From Microvirga aerophila (GTDB taxonomy: Bacteria; Pseudomonadota; Alphaproteobacteria; Rhizobiales; Beijerinckiaceae): a DNA stretch of 64,000 bases. The stretch spans positions 38,052-102,051 of the forward strand of contig NZ_QOIO01000022.1 in the NCBI RefSeq assembly GCF_003332305.1, given 5' to 3'. The notes beneath the pieces are model-generated. The model had not been told where the DNA came from, did no database searches, and saw only the letters and a program-made list of their open reading frames with translations. The position numbers and the translations under genes were made by a program. Shown one piece after another: positions 1 to 8,628 of the stretch. Each line of letters begins with the position of its first letter. Position 1 is the stretch's first letter.

Positions 1-1481
1 GTTTCCGCGTGCTGATTCAGCAATTCCGGGTGCACCAGGAACGCGCACAGGATCACCGCCTCCCGGGGACTTTCCAGGGAACTGCCGGTAAAAAGCGGGC
101 TGCGGGCCAGGAGCGGGCTCACGCTGAGACGGGAGCTTGGCAGAGTCGGCGCGGGGCCCCGGCGGTCCCGCCTCTGCCCGCCGGCCTGGCGGTTGAAGCG
201 CCCGCCCCGGGCATCGGGATTAAGGGCCGCGATGCGGGTTTCCATCTCCTCCCGGTAGTACCGTTTCAGGGTGTCGTCGCGAATCAGCCCCAGTGATTCG
301 CGCAGCCGCTGCTCCAATCCGGCCCGGCGTTCCGGCGTATCGAGGGGACCCGCCTCCATCTCCCGGCTCCACAGGATGTCCACCAGGGGCCGCGCGCTGC
401 CGATCACCCGCTCGATAGCGGCCGGGCCTCCGGAGCGGGCGAGATCGTCCGGGTCCTGTCCCTCGGGCAGGATGGCGAAGCGCAAGGACTTTCCGGAGGT
501 GAGGTTCGGCAAGGCCACGTCGAGGGCCCGGTAGGCCGCCCGCCGCCCGGCCTTGTCCCCGTCGAAGCACAGGATCGGCTCCTCGGCGATGCGCCAGAGC
601 AGCCCGAGCTGGTCCTCCGTCAGCGCCGTGCCCAGGGGCGCGACCGCGTTGGGAAAGCCCGCGACCGAGAGGGAGATCACGTCCACATAGCCCTCGACGG
701 CGATCACCGTCCCTCGGTCGTGGGCGGGCTGGCGGGCCAGGTGATAGTTGTAGAGGAGCCGCCCCTTGTTGAAGAGCGGCGTATCCGGCGAGTTGAGATA
801 CTTGGCCGACACGTCCGCGCTCATGGCCCGCCCGCCGAAGGCGATGACCCGGCCGCGCATGTCGCAGATCGGGAACATGACCCGGTCGCGGAACCGGTCG
901 TAGGGCACCTTCACGTCCTCGCCCGAATAGAGCAGCCCCGCCTCCACCATCATGTCGATGGACACGTCCTTCCCGGCGAGGAAATCGCGCAGGGCGAAGC
1001 GCTCAGGCGGCGCGTAGCCGATGCGAAAGCGAACTTGAGTGTCCCGGCTTAAGGCGCGCCCGGCGAGATAATCCCGCGCCTTGGCGCCGAACCGGCCCTG
1101 AAGCGAGGCCTCGAAGAACTCCGCCGCCAGCTCCATCACGTCGTAGAGGCTCTTGCGCTTGACCTCCTCGGCCCGGTCCTCCCGGGAGAGTTTCGGCAGC
1201 GGCACCCCCGCTTCGCCGGCCAGCCGCTCCACGGCCTCGGGGAAGGACAGCCCCTCGGTCTCCATCAGGAACGTGAAGATGTCCCCGTGCTTGCCGGACG
1301 AGAAGCAGTGATAGAACTGCTTCTGGTCGTTCACGTAGAAGGACGGGGTCTTCTCGGCGTTGAAGGGCGACAGCCCCTTCCATTCCCGCCCGGCTTTTTT
1401 CAGACGCACGCGCTTTCCCACCACGGCCGAAACCGGCAGCCGGGTGCGGATCTCTTCCAGGACTTGCGGCGGGTAGCGCAC
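1..1481 (-). CDS. dnaG: DNA primase DnaG, C-terminus cut off by window edge
   Basis: Primase that makes RNA primers at the replication fork. About 493 N-terminal residues are present; the frame stays open to base 1, so the helicase-binding C-terminus is missing. The GTG start at 1481 gives MRYPPQVLEEIR, matches the family N-terminus and has GGAG about 10 nt upstream; an in-frame ATG lies at 1508. The CHC2-type region reads GLSPFNAEKTPSF and YHCFSSGKHGD, so of the usual four zinc ligands only one Cys remains. I recall this degenerate form from rhizobial primases. The TOPRIM core follows, with VIAVEGYVDVISL and LCFDGDKAGRRAA holding the acidic metal-binding residues. Confidence 0.95.
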   Translation of the reverse strand, partial: MRYPPQVLEEIRTRLPVSAVVGKRVRLKKAGREWKGLSPFNAEKTPSFYVNDQKQFYHCFSSGKHGDIFTFLMETEGLSFPEAVERLAGEAGVPLPKLSREDRAEEVKRKSLYDVMELAAEFFEASLQGRFGAKARDYLAGRALSRDTQVRFRIGYAPPERFALRDFLAGKDVSIDMMVEAGLLYSGEDVKVPYDRFRDRVMFPICDMRGRVIAFGGRAMSADVSAKYLNSPDTPLFNKGRLLYNYHLARQPAHDRGTVIAVEGYVDVISLSVAGFPNAVAPLGTALTEDQLGLLWRIAEEPILCFDGDKAGRRAAYRALDVALPNLTSGKSLRFAILPEGQDPDDLARSGGPAAIERVIGSARPLVDILWSREMEAGPLDTPERRAGLEQRLRESLGLIRDDTLKRYYREEMETRIAALNPDARGGRFNRQAGGQRRDRRGPAPTLPSSRLSVSPLLARSPLFTGSSLESPREAVILCAFLVHPELLNQHAE

Positions 1482-1697
1482 GAGGCGGTGTCTCCAAACC
1501 TGCTGCATAAACTAGCGCGGGACCGATGAAGAAATAATACGAACGGCAAAGCTTTCCTGTGCCCGCAATCCACAGGCCCGCCGCATCGCCCCCGGCCCGG
1601 AACGGAATGCCGGCGCAGCCGGAACCTTAGCCGTTCTCGGCGGTCATCTTTGTGCGGTCCATTTTCATGCGCTAAAACAATCCGGGGAGGACAGCCG

Positions 1698-2273
1698 ATG
1701 AGGGGATGGAATGCGTTCGCGGCGGCCGCGCTTGCGGCGCTGGTCCTGACGTCTCAGGCGAGCGCCGCCGAGATCGCCATCGTGGTGGACAAGACCAAAC
1801 AGCGAATGACCGTGTCCGTGGACGGGCAGGAGCGCTACGTGTGGCCCGTCTCCACCGGCATGGGCGACTACGCCACGCCCACCGGCGCCTTTGCGCCGTC
1901 CCGCCTGGCGAAAGTGCATTTTTCCCGGGAATGGGACAACGCCCCCATGCCGCATTCCATCTTCTTCACCGATGCGGGCCACGCCATCCACGGCAGCCGC
2001 GCCACGGGCCGGCTCGGCATGCCGGCCTCCCATGGCTGCGTGCGGCTGGCCCCCATGAACGCCAGCATCCTGTTCAACCTCGTGGCGGAAGCCGGAACCG
2101 CCAGCACCAAGATCGAGATCGTCGGCGTGGAGCCCATCGGATCGGGCTTTGCGGGCGCAGACGGCCCACGGGGCGACTACAGCCGCCTGACCAGCTTCGA
2201 CCCCCTCACCTCCGGCATCATGGCAGGCGGCGACACCCCTCGCCTGCGCTCCGAAGCCCGCCCCAAACCCTGA
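1698..2273 (+). CDS. L,D-transpeptidase (YkuD domain), exported
   Basis: 191 aa. A signal peptide (about residues 1-22, ending in ASA-AE) is followed by a YkuD catalytic domain. The motif HGS, then SHGCVRL with catalytic His and Cys, lies near residues 105-130. Family members form 3-3 cross-links in peptidoglycan or attach proteins to it in the periplasm. The ATG at 1698 is preferred because GGGGAGG sits 7 nt upstream and the protein then begins with the signal peptide; an upstream in-frame ATG at 1650 would add 16 residues before it. The Pro/Arg-rich tail after residue 155 is probably disordered. The substrate cannot be told from sequence. Confidence 0.9.
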   Translation: MRGWNAFAAAALAALVLTSQASAAEIAIVVDKTKQRMTVSVDGQERYVWPVSTGMGDYATPTGAFAPSRLAKVHFSREWDNAPMPHSIFFTDAGHAIHGSRATGRLGMPASHGCVRLAPMNASILFNLVAEAGTASTKIEIVGVEPIGSGFAGADGPRGDYSRLTSFDPLTSGIMAGGDTPRLRSEARPKP

Positions 2274-2436
2274 CGCCGCAGGAGCAGCCTTGATGAACGG
2301 GATGCTGGCGGGCCGGACGACCAGAGAAAGCCCGGTCCAGCCACTTATGGCATCAAGCTTGCCCTGTCCTGGCTCAAGGCAGCGCCGACCGGAGATTTAA
2401 GGCTGCTCTGCTATGCAAGATCGCGCGACCTGAACT

Positions 2437-4269
2437 TCAGATCAGGTACCCTCCTAAATTGTCGCCAAGATGCACGCCGCGCAGAACAACGGTAGCCTCA
2501 CCGAATGTGATCACCGTATGGCCATTGTGAATGGCCGCTTCAGGTCGGCCATCGCCCTCGAATTGCAACTTGTCGGCGTCCGTTTCGAAATCGGTGATCG
2601 TGGCGCGGGTTCGCTCTCCATGAAATCGGAAAGTGTCCGCCCCTTCATGCCCGATGAGCGTCTGTCTGCCCGCCGCCGCCACCAAGGTGTCGTCCTTCGC
2701 GCCGCCCTCCAGCGTGTTAGTGCCGGCGGTGCCGATCACGAGTTGCGGTGCATTGGGATGCTCGGCCACCTCGCCCGGCTCAAGTGTGGTGCGCCGCGCC
2801 GCGAACATGAAGGCATCGTCCTGCAGGTCTGGAGTCTTCGTATTGCGCTCGATGATGTCGCTTAAGGTTGTGCCCCTGACCATGTCGGCCGCCGTTGGAC
2901 GGAGAGCATTCTCGAAATAGAAACGGTCGCCGTCGCGCAGACGTTCAAGCTGGTCGGCGATGATGAGTCCAAACGTTTCTCCGACCATGGCCCCGGGCGC
3001 GTGCTTCTCCGCAAGGCCGCCTGTCCACAGGTCGATCTCCTGGACGGACGCGAATGCCACCTTCATGGCCGCGACGGTTCCTGCGTCATCGGTAATCTGC
3101 TCGAAGGTTTCATAAGGCGTGAGACCAAGCGACTCGCGGGTCTGGTTGAGGGTGCCGAGCCCAAGGTCGCGCCCGCGCTGGATGTTGATCGAGGCGAGAT
3201 CCAAGGCGACAGGCGGGTCGAACAGAAAGTTGCGCAGATCCTCGACGATGCGGACGTCCATCGCCTGCGACGCGTCCGAGAGAAGGTGGCGGAGGAAACC
3301 ATCCGCTCCGGTATGGGCTGAAAAGGCCTCGGGCGGCATGAAGAACGTATTGCGCAGGGCTGAATCCTCGCCCACCAACGCACCGTTATTGTCGATGCGC
3401 TCGGTCTCCGCCGACACCAGGGAATGGCCGAAGCGATACGCCGCCCCGGCGAATTCGGCGGAAATGCGCGGATCGACCCGGGGATCGTAACCGCGATAAG
3501 CATCGAGGGCGTCGTCCCCGAGAAGTTTTGGCAGGAACTCCCGGTAGGTGATGTTCGCCAGTTCCGCGATGACGATGGCGCGAGCCTCCTGGTAGAGACG
3601 CTCGCCGCTCCAACGCGGGTGCTCCACCTCGAGGCGATCCACCTGATAATTGTGCTCGCGGACGAACAGAACCTGCAAGGCCGTGAGCGACGGATTCTCG
3701 GCGGCGCGGGCATCGCCAGCCACATACTGGCCGTTCACGATGGGCAGGTTATCGCCCTCGGATATCTTCATATGCCCGTCTGGTAGCCGCAAGGAGGCAG
3801 CCACCGCCTTTGTGGAGCCATAGACCTGCGAGCCGTCGAGCCAGCCGGTTACCGCGTTGATGGCGATTGCCGGGTTGTCGATTGCGGTCCCGCTTCGCGG
3901 GTCAATGATCACACGGGTCATCGGGATGACTGAGCCATCCGGAAACACCGCGTCCCCGTCCGGCACAGGCACATCGATCCGGGTTACCCCGTCGAGATCA
4001 GTGAGATCGAGATCGTGGTCGAGAAACTGGCCCCAGGCATACATCATGCCGGAAAAGCCCTGTGTGTTGGCCACGGCCGCATCGCCTTCCCCGACCACGA
4101 TGTTGCTGATTGCACGCGGATTCGGACCATCGACTAGCTGCAAGATGCCGTCCGCAAAATGCGCGTCGCCGACGCGCATAAGCGCCGTTCCCTGGGCATT
4201 TAAGCCGGAACTCTCACGATTGTTACCCGAACCATCAATGGATCGAAATCCCTGCGCGTTGTCAGTCAT
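2437..4269 (-). CDS. animal-type haem peroxidase with C-terminal RTX-like region
   Basis: 610 aa, haem peroxidase of the myeloperoxidase/peroxidasin superfamily (An_peroxidase). WGQFLDHDLDLT carries the distal His (H85) flanked by Asp residues that in animal enzymes bind haem and calcium. LFVREHN (about 201-207), the proximal-His segment YRFGHSL (H282) and INIQRGRDLGL are all present. After about residue 505 the sequence becomes a degenerate glycine/aspartate region (GTAGTNTLEGGAKDDTL, GHEGADTFRF) like RTX secretion tails, so export by a type I system is likely; no signal peptide is seen and no exporter genes are in the window. The start at 4269 has GAGG upstream; an ATG at 4341 is also in frame. 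It would oxidise halides or phenols with H2O2. AT-rich upstream DNA hints at acquisition by transfer. Confidence 0.9.
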   Translation of the reverse strand: MTDNAQGFRSIDGSGNNRESSGLNAQGTALMRVGDAHFADGILQLVDGPNPRAISNIVVGEGDAAVANTQGFSGMMYAWGQFLDHDLDLTDLDGVTRIDVPVPDGDAVFPDGSVIPMTRVIIDPRSGTAIDNPAIAINAVTGWLDGSQVYGSTKAVAASLRLPDGHMKISEGDNLPIVNGQYVAGDARAAENPSLTALQVLFVREHNYQVDRLEVEHPRWSGERLYQEARAIVIAELANITYREFLPKLLGDDALDAYRGYDPRVDPRISAEFAGAAYRFGHSLVSAETERIDNNGALVGEDSALRNTFFMPPEAFSAHTGADGFLRHLLSDASQAMDVRIVEDLRNFLFDPPVALDLASINIQRGRDLGLGTLNQTRESLGLTPYETFEQITDDAGTVAAMKVAFASVQEIDLWTGGLAEKHAPGAMVGETFGLIIADQLERLRDGDRFYFENALRPTAADMVRGTTLSDIIERNTKTPDLQDDAFMFAARRTTLEPGEVAEHPNAPQLVIGTAGTNTLEGGAKDDTLVAAAGRQTLIGHEGADTFRFHGERTRATITDFETDADKLQFEGDGRPEAAIHNGHTVITFGEATVVLRGVHLGDNLGGYLI

Positions 4270-5313
4270 CGCTAAGTCCTCAGATTGAGACCGGAGATCG
4301 CTGCCGAGGCGCCTGAGATCACTGCCCGATTGTGGGAACAATCTGCGCGTGAAGTGTCAGAAATGGGATTGTATTTGTCAAAGTATTTATTTATATATTA
4401 TAAGTATATTGTTAATAACATAGGTTAAAAAACACATTTTCTGAAGTAACATATTCTTAGTACTAAGAATGCGCGCTCTCAACGCGGCAATAGTTTAATA
4501 TTACTAAATGATGGAATTTGGCTCATTTGCACATTCGCGAAGATCTGTCTCAAGGCGTCACTTAAACCGCTGCAGATTATTTCGGTCGAACGTAAAACCG
4601 AATGCAAAATATGCCTTTCTCGTCTGCTTTCGCGGCATCCATTTCCAAGTCGCCCACCGATACGCGTATGGGGCGTGGAGAGATCATGCTTTCCCATGCT
4701 TTCATCCGACCCGCCAAGCTTTCCGAGCGGGCGTATGCATTATTTGACTTAAGAACTCGACCATGCGCCGAAGCTTTCGATCAAGGCGCTGGTGGACAAG
4801 GTCAACCTCTTTTCAATTCTGCTCAGCCATGCGCTTGTTTCTAAATAACTATCCTTGCGCTTCTACTTCTCAAACTAAATGTTCCCTTTTTGTTCTTGAC
4901 AACATTCCCAAGCTTGGCTATGGGTGAGGTGTCTGATCCACTGAGGGGCGCGCTCGCGAGGCGTCGCGGCTGTGGGATCGGGCACGGTCCCGCAGGCTGG
5001 CTCACGCAGGTCGGTCTGGCGGGAGGCCCAGGCACAAGCCGTGGGATCGGGGTTGGTCCGGGACCCGTCCGCACCTAAGCTGCGGCGTCCGTCCCGGGCA
5101 GCGCCTGAACCATCGCCGCCTGCTCGCCTCAAAAAGCCGTGCGCGAGGCGCCTGTCCGGCTCATCGCTTCTCACCACCATCATCGAGCCGGACCGCGCGT
5201 CGCGCCACCCTCGATTGCTCTTCAAGGCTCGGGCCGTTTCGGCCCGGAGCCCGAAGACGCCTGCCTGATTTTTTCAAACCGTTCCTTTCATCCAAGCCAT
5301 TGCCGAGACATTC
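4270..5313. other. gene-poor stretch, AT-rich in its first part
   Basis: About 1.04 kb with no gene I can support. 4360-4510 is far more AT-rich than the rest of the window and holds the 4453-4470 palindrome. On the minus strand a TTGACA-like hexamer (4381-4376) could serve the peroxidase, but its -10 is poor. 4602-4844 is an open frame (80 codons, plus) without family resemblance. At 4763-4852 an in-frame stretch beginning DHAPKLSIKALVDKVN and ending in TAA looks protein-like but has no start, perhaps a decayed gene end. 4880-5310 is GC-rich with short imperfect repeats, and its open frames on both strands look like chance. Confidence 0.6.
4453..4470. promoter_or_regulatory. 18-bp perfect palindrome, candidate operator
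   Basis: ATTCTTAGTACTAAGAAT is its own reverse complement over all 18 bases. It lies in the AT-rich intergenic stretch, about 180 bp upstream of the peroxidase start codon. Perfect palindromes of this length are typical of sites for dimeric repressors such as MarR or TetR types. No regulator gene is adjacent, so the binding protein is unknown. Confidence 0.5.
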
Positions 5314-5601
5314 ATGACCCACCCATCCATGATCCGCACCCCCAGCCGCACCGAACGCGTTCTCTTCAAGCTGCCCGATTGCGACGACACCTTGCGGCGT
5401 CTGGCCGACGTGCTGCGGGTGCCGCCCGAATGCCGCCGTCGCGCCTGCCGCCGGGAGGGGAGCTGCCAGGGCGGCTATGGGCCGCCGTGCTTTTTCGAGA
5501 AGCGCGAGTTCTTCGCCGATGCGCTGCGCGATAACATGCACGATTACCGCCAGCTCTGGACCGAGCAGCGGGCGATGCTGCGCGCGTCCCTGCGCCGCTA
5601 G
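5314..5601 (+). CDS. small Cys-rich conserved hypothetical protein
   Basis: 95 aa. The middle carries four cysteines in PPECRRRACRREGSCQGG followed by YGPPCFF, spacing C-x4-C-x5-C-x6-C, which could bind a metal such as zinc. No signal peptide or membrane segment is seen, so it is probably cytosolic. I recall similar short proteins in related bacteria, but no function is known to me. Start codon choice is uncertain: ATG at 5314 or 5329, neither with a strong ribosome-binding site. Composition and codon use match the neighbourhood. Confidence 0.65.
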   Translation: MTHPSMIRTPSRTERVLFKLPDCDDTLRRLADVLRVPPECRRRACRREGSCQGGYGPPCFFEKREFFADALRDNMHDYRQLWTEQRAMLRASLRR

Positions 5602-5655
5602 CGCGCCGGGCCTGAAGGCCTCCGGGGCACGGAGGCGGGATCGGGGGGCGCGTCA

Positions 5656-5680
5656 GGAACGAGGCCCGACCGAGCCCGTT
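5656..5680 (+). promoter_or_regulatory. EcfG-type promoter for the 5719 gene
   Basis: GGAAC at 5656-5660, a 16-nt spacer, and CGTT at 5677-5680 match the general stress response sigma consensus GGAAC-N16/17-CGTT exactly. The start codon of the exported Asp/Arg-rich protein follows 38 nt downstream of the -10, leaving room for a normal leader with the GAGGAAG ribosome-binding site. Confidence 0.7.
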
Positions 5681-5718
5681 GAATCCCGTGTTCCCTGAAA
5701 AAATACGCGAGGAAGCCT

Positions 5719-5997
5719 ATGACCAAGGTTGGGCGTTTATCGATCGTGCTTGCCGGATGCCTTCTGGCCGGCTCTCTTGCCGGCGGCGCTTCCGCGCAGC
5801 CCCGGATGGATCGGGATTGGGACGGCGGCCGCGACTGGCGTGACGGGGATCGCGGCTGGGATCGGGGTCGGGACCGGGACTGGGATCGCGGCCCCCGTTG
5901 GCGCGGCCGCGACCAGGACTGTTATTACGAGCGCCGCCGTGAGGTGAACCGCTTCGGCGACGTGGTCATCCGACGCTACCGGGTGTGCGAAGACTAG
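5719..5997 (+). CDS. small exported Asp/Arg/Trp-rich protein
   Basis: 92 aa. A signal peptide (about residues 1-26, cleavage near GGASA-QP) precedes a low-complexity stretch of repeated D-R-W-D-R-G units (about residues 30-65). A short C-terminal part has two Cys (CYYERRREVNRFGDVV and RVCED) that could form a disulfide. GAGGAAG stands 7 nt before the ATG. An EcfG-type promoter lies upstream, so expression under general stress is likely. The function is unknown; secretion to the periplasm is the only inference I would make. It resembles in composition the divergent neighbour at 6043-6453. Confidence 0.8.
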   Translation: MTKVGRLSIVLAGCLLAGSLAGGASAQPRMDRDWDGGRDWRDGDRGWDRGRDRDWDRGPRWRGRDQDCYYERRREVNRFGDVVIRRYRVCED

Positions 5998-6042
5998 ACG
6001 AACCGGGTGGCGGACGAGACACGTCCCGCCACCCTTGCGTCG

Positions 6043-6453
6043 TTATTGGGGCGACGGCGGCGTGGCCGGCGCGGGAGACGGCGACGTGGGCGAGCCCGTG
6101 GTGCGGGACTGGGACTGCACCCGGTCGAACATGCTCAGGGCGGCGTCCACGCAGGCCCGGGTGGATTCCTCGTCGCCGCAGACCACGCGAAGCTGGGTGT
6201 CGCCGCTGCGCAGGAAAAAGCGCGCTCCGCGTCCCGAACGATCATTGTCGTCGTCGTCGTCATCGCGCATGACGCGGCCGTGCCGCCCGCCCCGGTCGTG
6301 GTCCCGGTCGCCGTCCCGGTCTCGGTCCCACCGTCCGGCACCGTCGTGCCAGCGCCCGCGAGGCTCGTCGTCCCGGTCGCGGGATGAGGTCTGGCTCCAG
6401 GCCGACGTGCCGATGAGGGCCAGTCCGACTGCTAGGATCAGGGTTTTCCGCAT
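6043..6453 (-). CDS. exported Asp/Arg-rich hypothetical protein
   Basis: 136 aa. Signal peptide about residues 1-20 (MRKTLILAVGLALIG, then SAWSQ). Residues 22-65 are low complexity, rich in Arg, Asp and Gly, including a run of Asp encoded by repeated GAC/GAT codons (plus strand 6246-6268). The globular part, FFLRSGDTQLRVVCGDEESTRACVD, has two Cys; the tail is rich in Ser, Pro and Thr. The start at 6453 has GGAG 7 nt upstream; a longer in-frame start at 6585 would bury the signal peptide. It converges with the 5719 gene, 45 bp apart. A GGAAC-N16-GGTT element lies upstream. Function unknown. Confidence 0.8.
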   Translation of the reverse strand: MRKTLILAVGLALIGTSAWSQTSSRDRDDEPRGRWHDGAGRWDRDRDGDRDHDRGGRHGRVMRDDDDDDNDRSGRGARFFLRSGDTQLRVVCGDEESTRACVDAALSMFDRVQSQSRTTGSPTSPSPAPATPPSPQ

Positions 6454-6541
6454 TCGGATCTCCGTTCTTGCGACGTCACGGGAATGCCCGGGAGCATCCC
6501 TTCGAAGCGGCGTCTGGGGTTGTGGAAGAAGGCACTGGGTG

Positions 6542-6566
6542 AACCGGACGCCGGGGTTTAGGTTCC
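6542..6566 (-). promoter_or_regulatory. probable EcfG-type promoter for the 6453 gene
   Basis: Read on the minus strand, GGAAC (6566-6562) is followed after 16 nt by GGTT (6545-6542). The GTT core of the -10 is conserved and the first base deviates from C. The start codon is about 88 nt downstream, a longer leader than for the other sites. Confidence 0.5.
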
Positions 6567-6643
6567 AAAGGAGCCGGCAGGGCAAGGTCCAAGAAAAAGG
6601 CGGGCTGAATGCCCGCCTCCGCGTGATCGAGCCTTCGGGGAGC

Positions 6644-7099
6644 CTACCCCTTGGGCAGCATCTCCTTCACGAGGCCGCTGGCTTTCCCGAAGTCCATCCG
6701 GCCCGCATACTTGCCCCGCAGCGCGGCCACCACCTTGCCCATGTCCTTCATGGAGGCGGCTCCCGTCTCGGCAATCGCAGCTTGAATAGCGGCATTCACC
6801 TCGGCGTCGTCCATCTGCTTCGGCAGGAAGGTGGAGATGACCTCGGCCTCCTCCCGCTCCTGCTGGGCAAGCTCGGGGCGGCCGCCCTGATCGTACATGG
6901 TGATCGATTCCTGGCGCTGCTTGATCATCTTCTGCAGCAGGGCGAGGATCTCCTCGTCGGTGGCCTGGCCCTTGCCGGCGCCGCGGGCCTCGATGTCCTT
7001 GTCCTTCAAGGCGGCCTGAATCAGCCGGATCGTGCCGAGCCTGCGCTTGTCGCCGGCCTTCATGGCCTCTTTCATCTCCGTGGTGAAACGTTCGCGCAT
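6644..7099 (-). CDS. GatB/YqeY domain protein
   Basis: 151 aa, a stand-alone YqeY-like protein related to the C-terminal tRNA-binding part of the amidotransferase subunit GatB. Helical sequence throughout, starting MRERFTTEMKEAMKAGDKRR and ending GLVKEMLPKG, of usual length. AAGGAG lies 7 nt before the start at 7099; a longer in-frame start at 7171 lacks such a site and runs into the carA promoter region. It is transcribed divergently from carA, an order often seen in alphaproteobacteria. Its exact role is not established; a tRNA-linked function is inferred from the fold. Confidence 0.9.
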   Translation of the reverse strand: MRERFTTEMKEAMKAGDKRRLGTIRLIQAALKDKDIEARGAGKGQATDEEILALLQKMIKQRQESITMYDQGGRPELAQQEREEAEVISTFLPKQMDDAEVNAAIQAAIAETGAASMKDMGKVVAALRGKYAGRMDFGKASGLVKEMLPKG

Positions 7100-7235
7100 G
7101 GCGCATCTCCTTTGCTTTGCAGGCGCTTGAGCGTTGACGGACGGCCACCGGCCCCTTAAGTCACAGGACACAGTTCAAGGGTGGCCCAAGGCTGCCCGCT
7201 CAAGCGCGCCCGTTGGCCCCGGACTTAAAGAGATC

Positions 7236-8444
7236 ATGACGATGCTGCAAGACAAAGACACAGCGGGAGGCTGGACGGAGCCGCGCGCAACCGCCGTTCT
7301 CGTGCTCCAGGACGGCACGGTGGTGGAGGGCTTCGGCATCGGGGCGATCGGCGAAGCCACCGGCGAAGTCTGCTTCAACACGGCCATGACCGGCTACCAG
7401 GAAATCCTGACCGACCCGTCCTATGCGGGCCAGATCATCACCTTCACGTTCCCGCATATCGGCAACGTGGGCACGAACGACGAGGACACGGAGAGCGTCA
7501 ACGCCGCCTCCTCGTCCGGTGTGCGCGGAGCCATTCTGGCGGCGGCCGTCACCGACCCGTCCAACTGGCGCGCCTCCCGGCATCTCGACGCCTGGCTTAA
7601 AAGCCGCGATATCATCGCGCTGACCGGCATCGACACCCGGGCGCTCACGGCGCTGATCCGCGACAAGGGCATGCCCAACGCGGTCATCGCCCACGACCCG
7701 AACGGCGCATTCGACCTCGAGGCCCTCAAGGCCCGCGCCGCCGCCCTGCCGTCCATGGACGGCCTCGACCTCGTGCCCATGGTGACGAGCGGCCAGCGCT
7801 TCGACTGGGACGAGACCACCTGGAACCTCGGCGAGGGCTACGGCAAGCAGGGGGAGGCCAAGCACCACGTGGTCGCCATCGACTACGGGGTGAAGCGCAA
7901 CATCCTGCGGCTGCTCGCCCGCGCCGGCTGCAAGGTCACGGTTCTGCCGGCCACCGCCACGGCCGAGGACGTCTTGGCTCTCAAGCCGGACGGGGTTTTC
8001 CTGTCCAACGGTCCCGGAGACCCGGCGGCCACCGGCGAATACGCCGTTCCGGTCATCCGCAAGGTGCTGGAGGAGCAGATCCCGACCTTCGGCATCTGCC
8101 TCGGCCACCAGATGCTGAGCCTGGCCGTGGGAGCCAAGACCACGAAGATGCACCAGGGCCATCACGGGGCCAATCATCCGGTAAAGGATCAGACCACCGG
8201 CAAGGTCGAGATCACCTCCATGAATCACGGCTTCGCGGTCGATCCGGAGACCCTGCCCGCGAACGCGGTGGAAACCCACGTGTCGCTCTTCGACGGCTCG
8301 AATTGCGGCATCGCGCTCACCGACCGCCCGGCCTTCTCGGTGCAATACCACCCGGAGGCCTCGCCGGGCCCGCAGGACAGCCACTACCTCTTCGACCGCT
8401 TCGTGAAGCTGATCGAGGAGCAGAAGGCCAAGCGCCAGGCGTGA
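7236..8444 (+). CDS. carA: carbamoyl-phosphate synthase small subunit
   Basis: 402 aa. Supplies ammonia from glutamine to the large subunit for carbamoyl phosphate, used in pyrimidine and arginine synthesis. The N-terminal CPSase small domain (TGYQEILTDPSYAGQI) is followed by a class I glutamine amidotransferase with the nucleophile Cys in GICLGHQM and the His/Glu of YHPEAS. ATG 7236 follows AAAGAG; a second ATG at 7242 is possible, and the longer in-frame start at 7134 overlaps the promoter region shared with yqeY. carB is 3.9 kb downstream on the same strand rather than adjacent. Confidence 0.97.
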   Translation: MTMLQDKDTAGGWTEPRATAVLVLQDGTVVEGFGIGAIGEATGEVCFNTAMTGYQEILTDPSYAGQIITFTFPHIGNVGTNDEDTESVNAASSSGVRGAILAAAVTDPSNWRASRHLDAWLKSRDIIALTGIDTRALTALIRDKGMPNAVIAHDPNGAFDLEALKARAAALPSMDGLDLVPMVTSGQRFDWDETTWNLGEGYGKQGEAKHHVVAIDYGVKRNILRLLARAGCKVTVLPATATAEDVLALKPDGVFLSNGPGDPAATGEYAVPVIRKVLEEQIPTFGICLGHQMLSLAVGAKTTKMHQGHHGANHPVKDQTTGKVEITSMNHGFAVDPETLPANAVETHVSLFDGSNCGIALTDRPAFSVQYHPEASPGPQDSHYLFDRFVKLIEEQKAKRQA

Positions 8445-8628
8445 GAATAACCGGCTCCGGCGGGGCGGCTATGCCTGGCCGGACCTGAACTCCACGTTAG
8501 CCACAGCTTACTGAACAATATTTCACAATCCGCGACAAACAGGACATTGCCCATCCGGGCCAAATCACGGTAACCCTTCATTAACTACAAAAAATCACGA
8601 TCAAGCCTTGGTTCTTGGGGGTTTCTCA

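Noticed and set aside
4508..4844. Overlapping open frames of 79 and 80 codons on the plus strand
   Set aside because: Neither shows a motif or convincing start; kept only as a note for the gene-poor stretch.
4875..5225. 116-codon open frame on the minus strand in the gene-poor stretch
   Set aside because: No family resemblance, no good ribosome-binding site, composition follows local GC-rich repeats.
7200..8384. 394-codon open frame on the minus strand
   Set aside because: Antisense to carA, which is certain.
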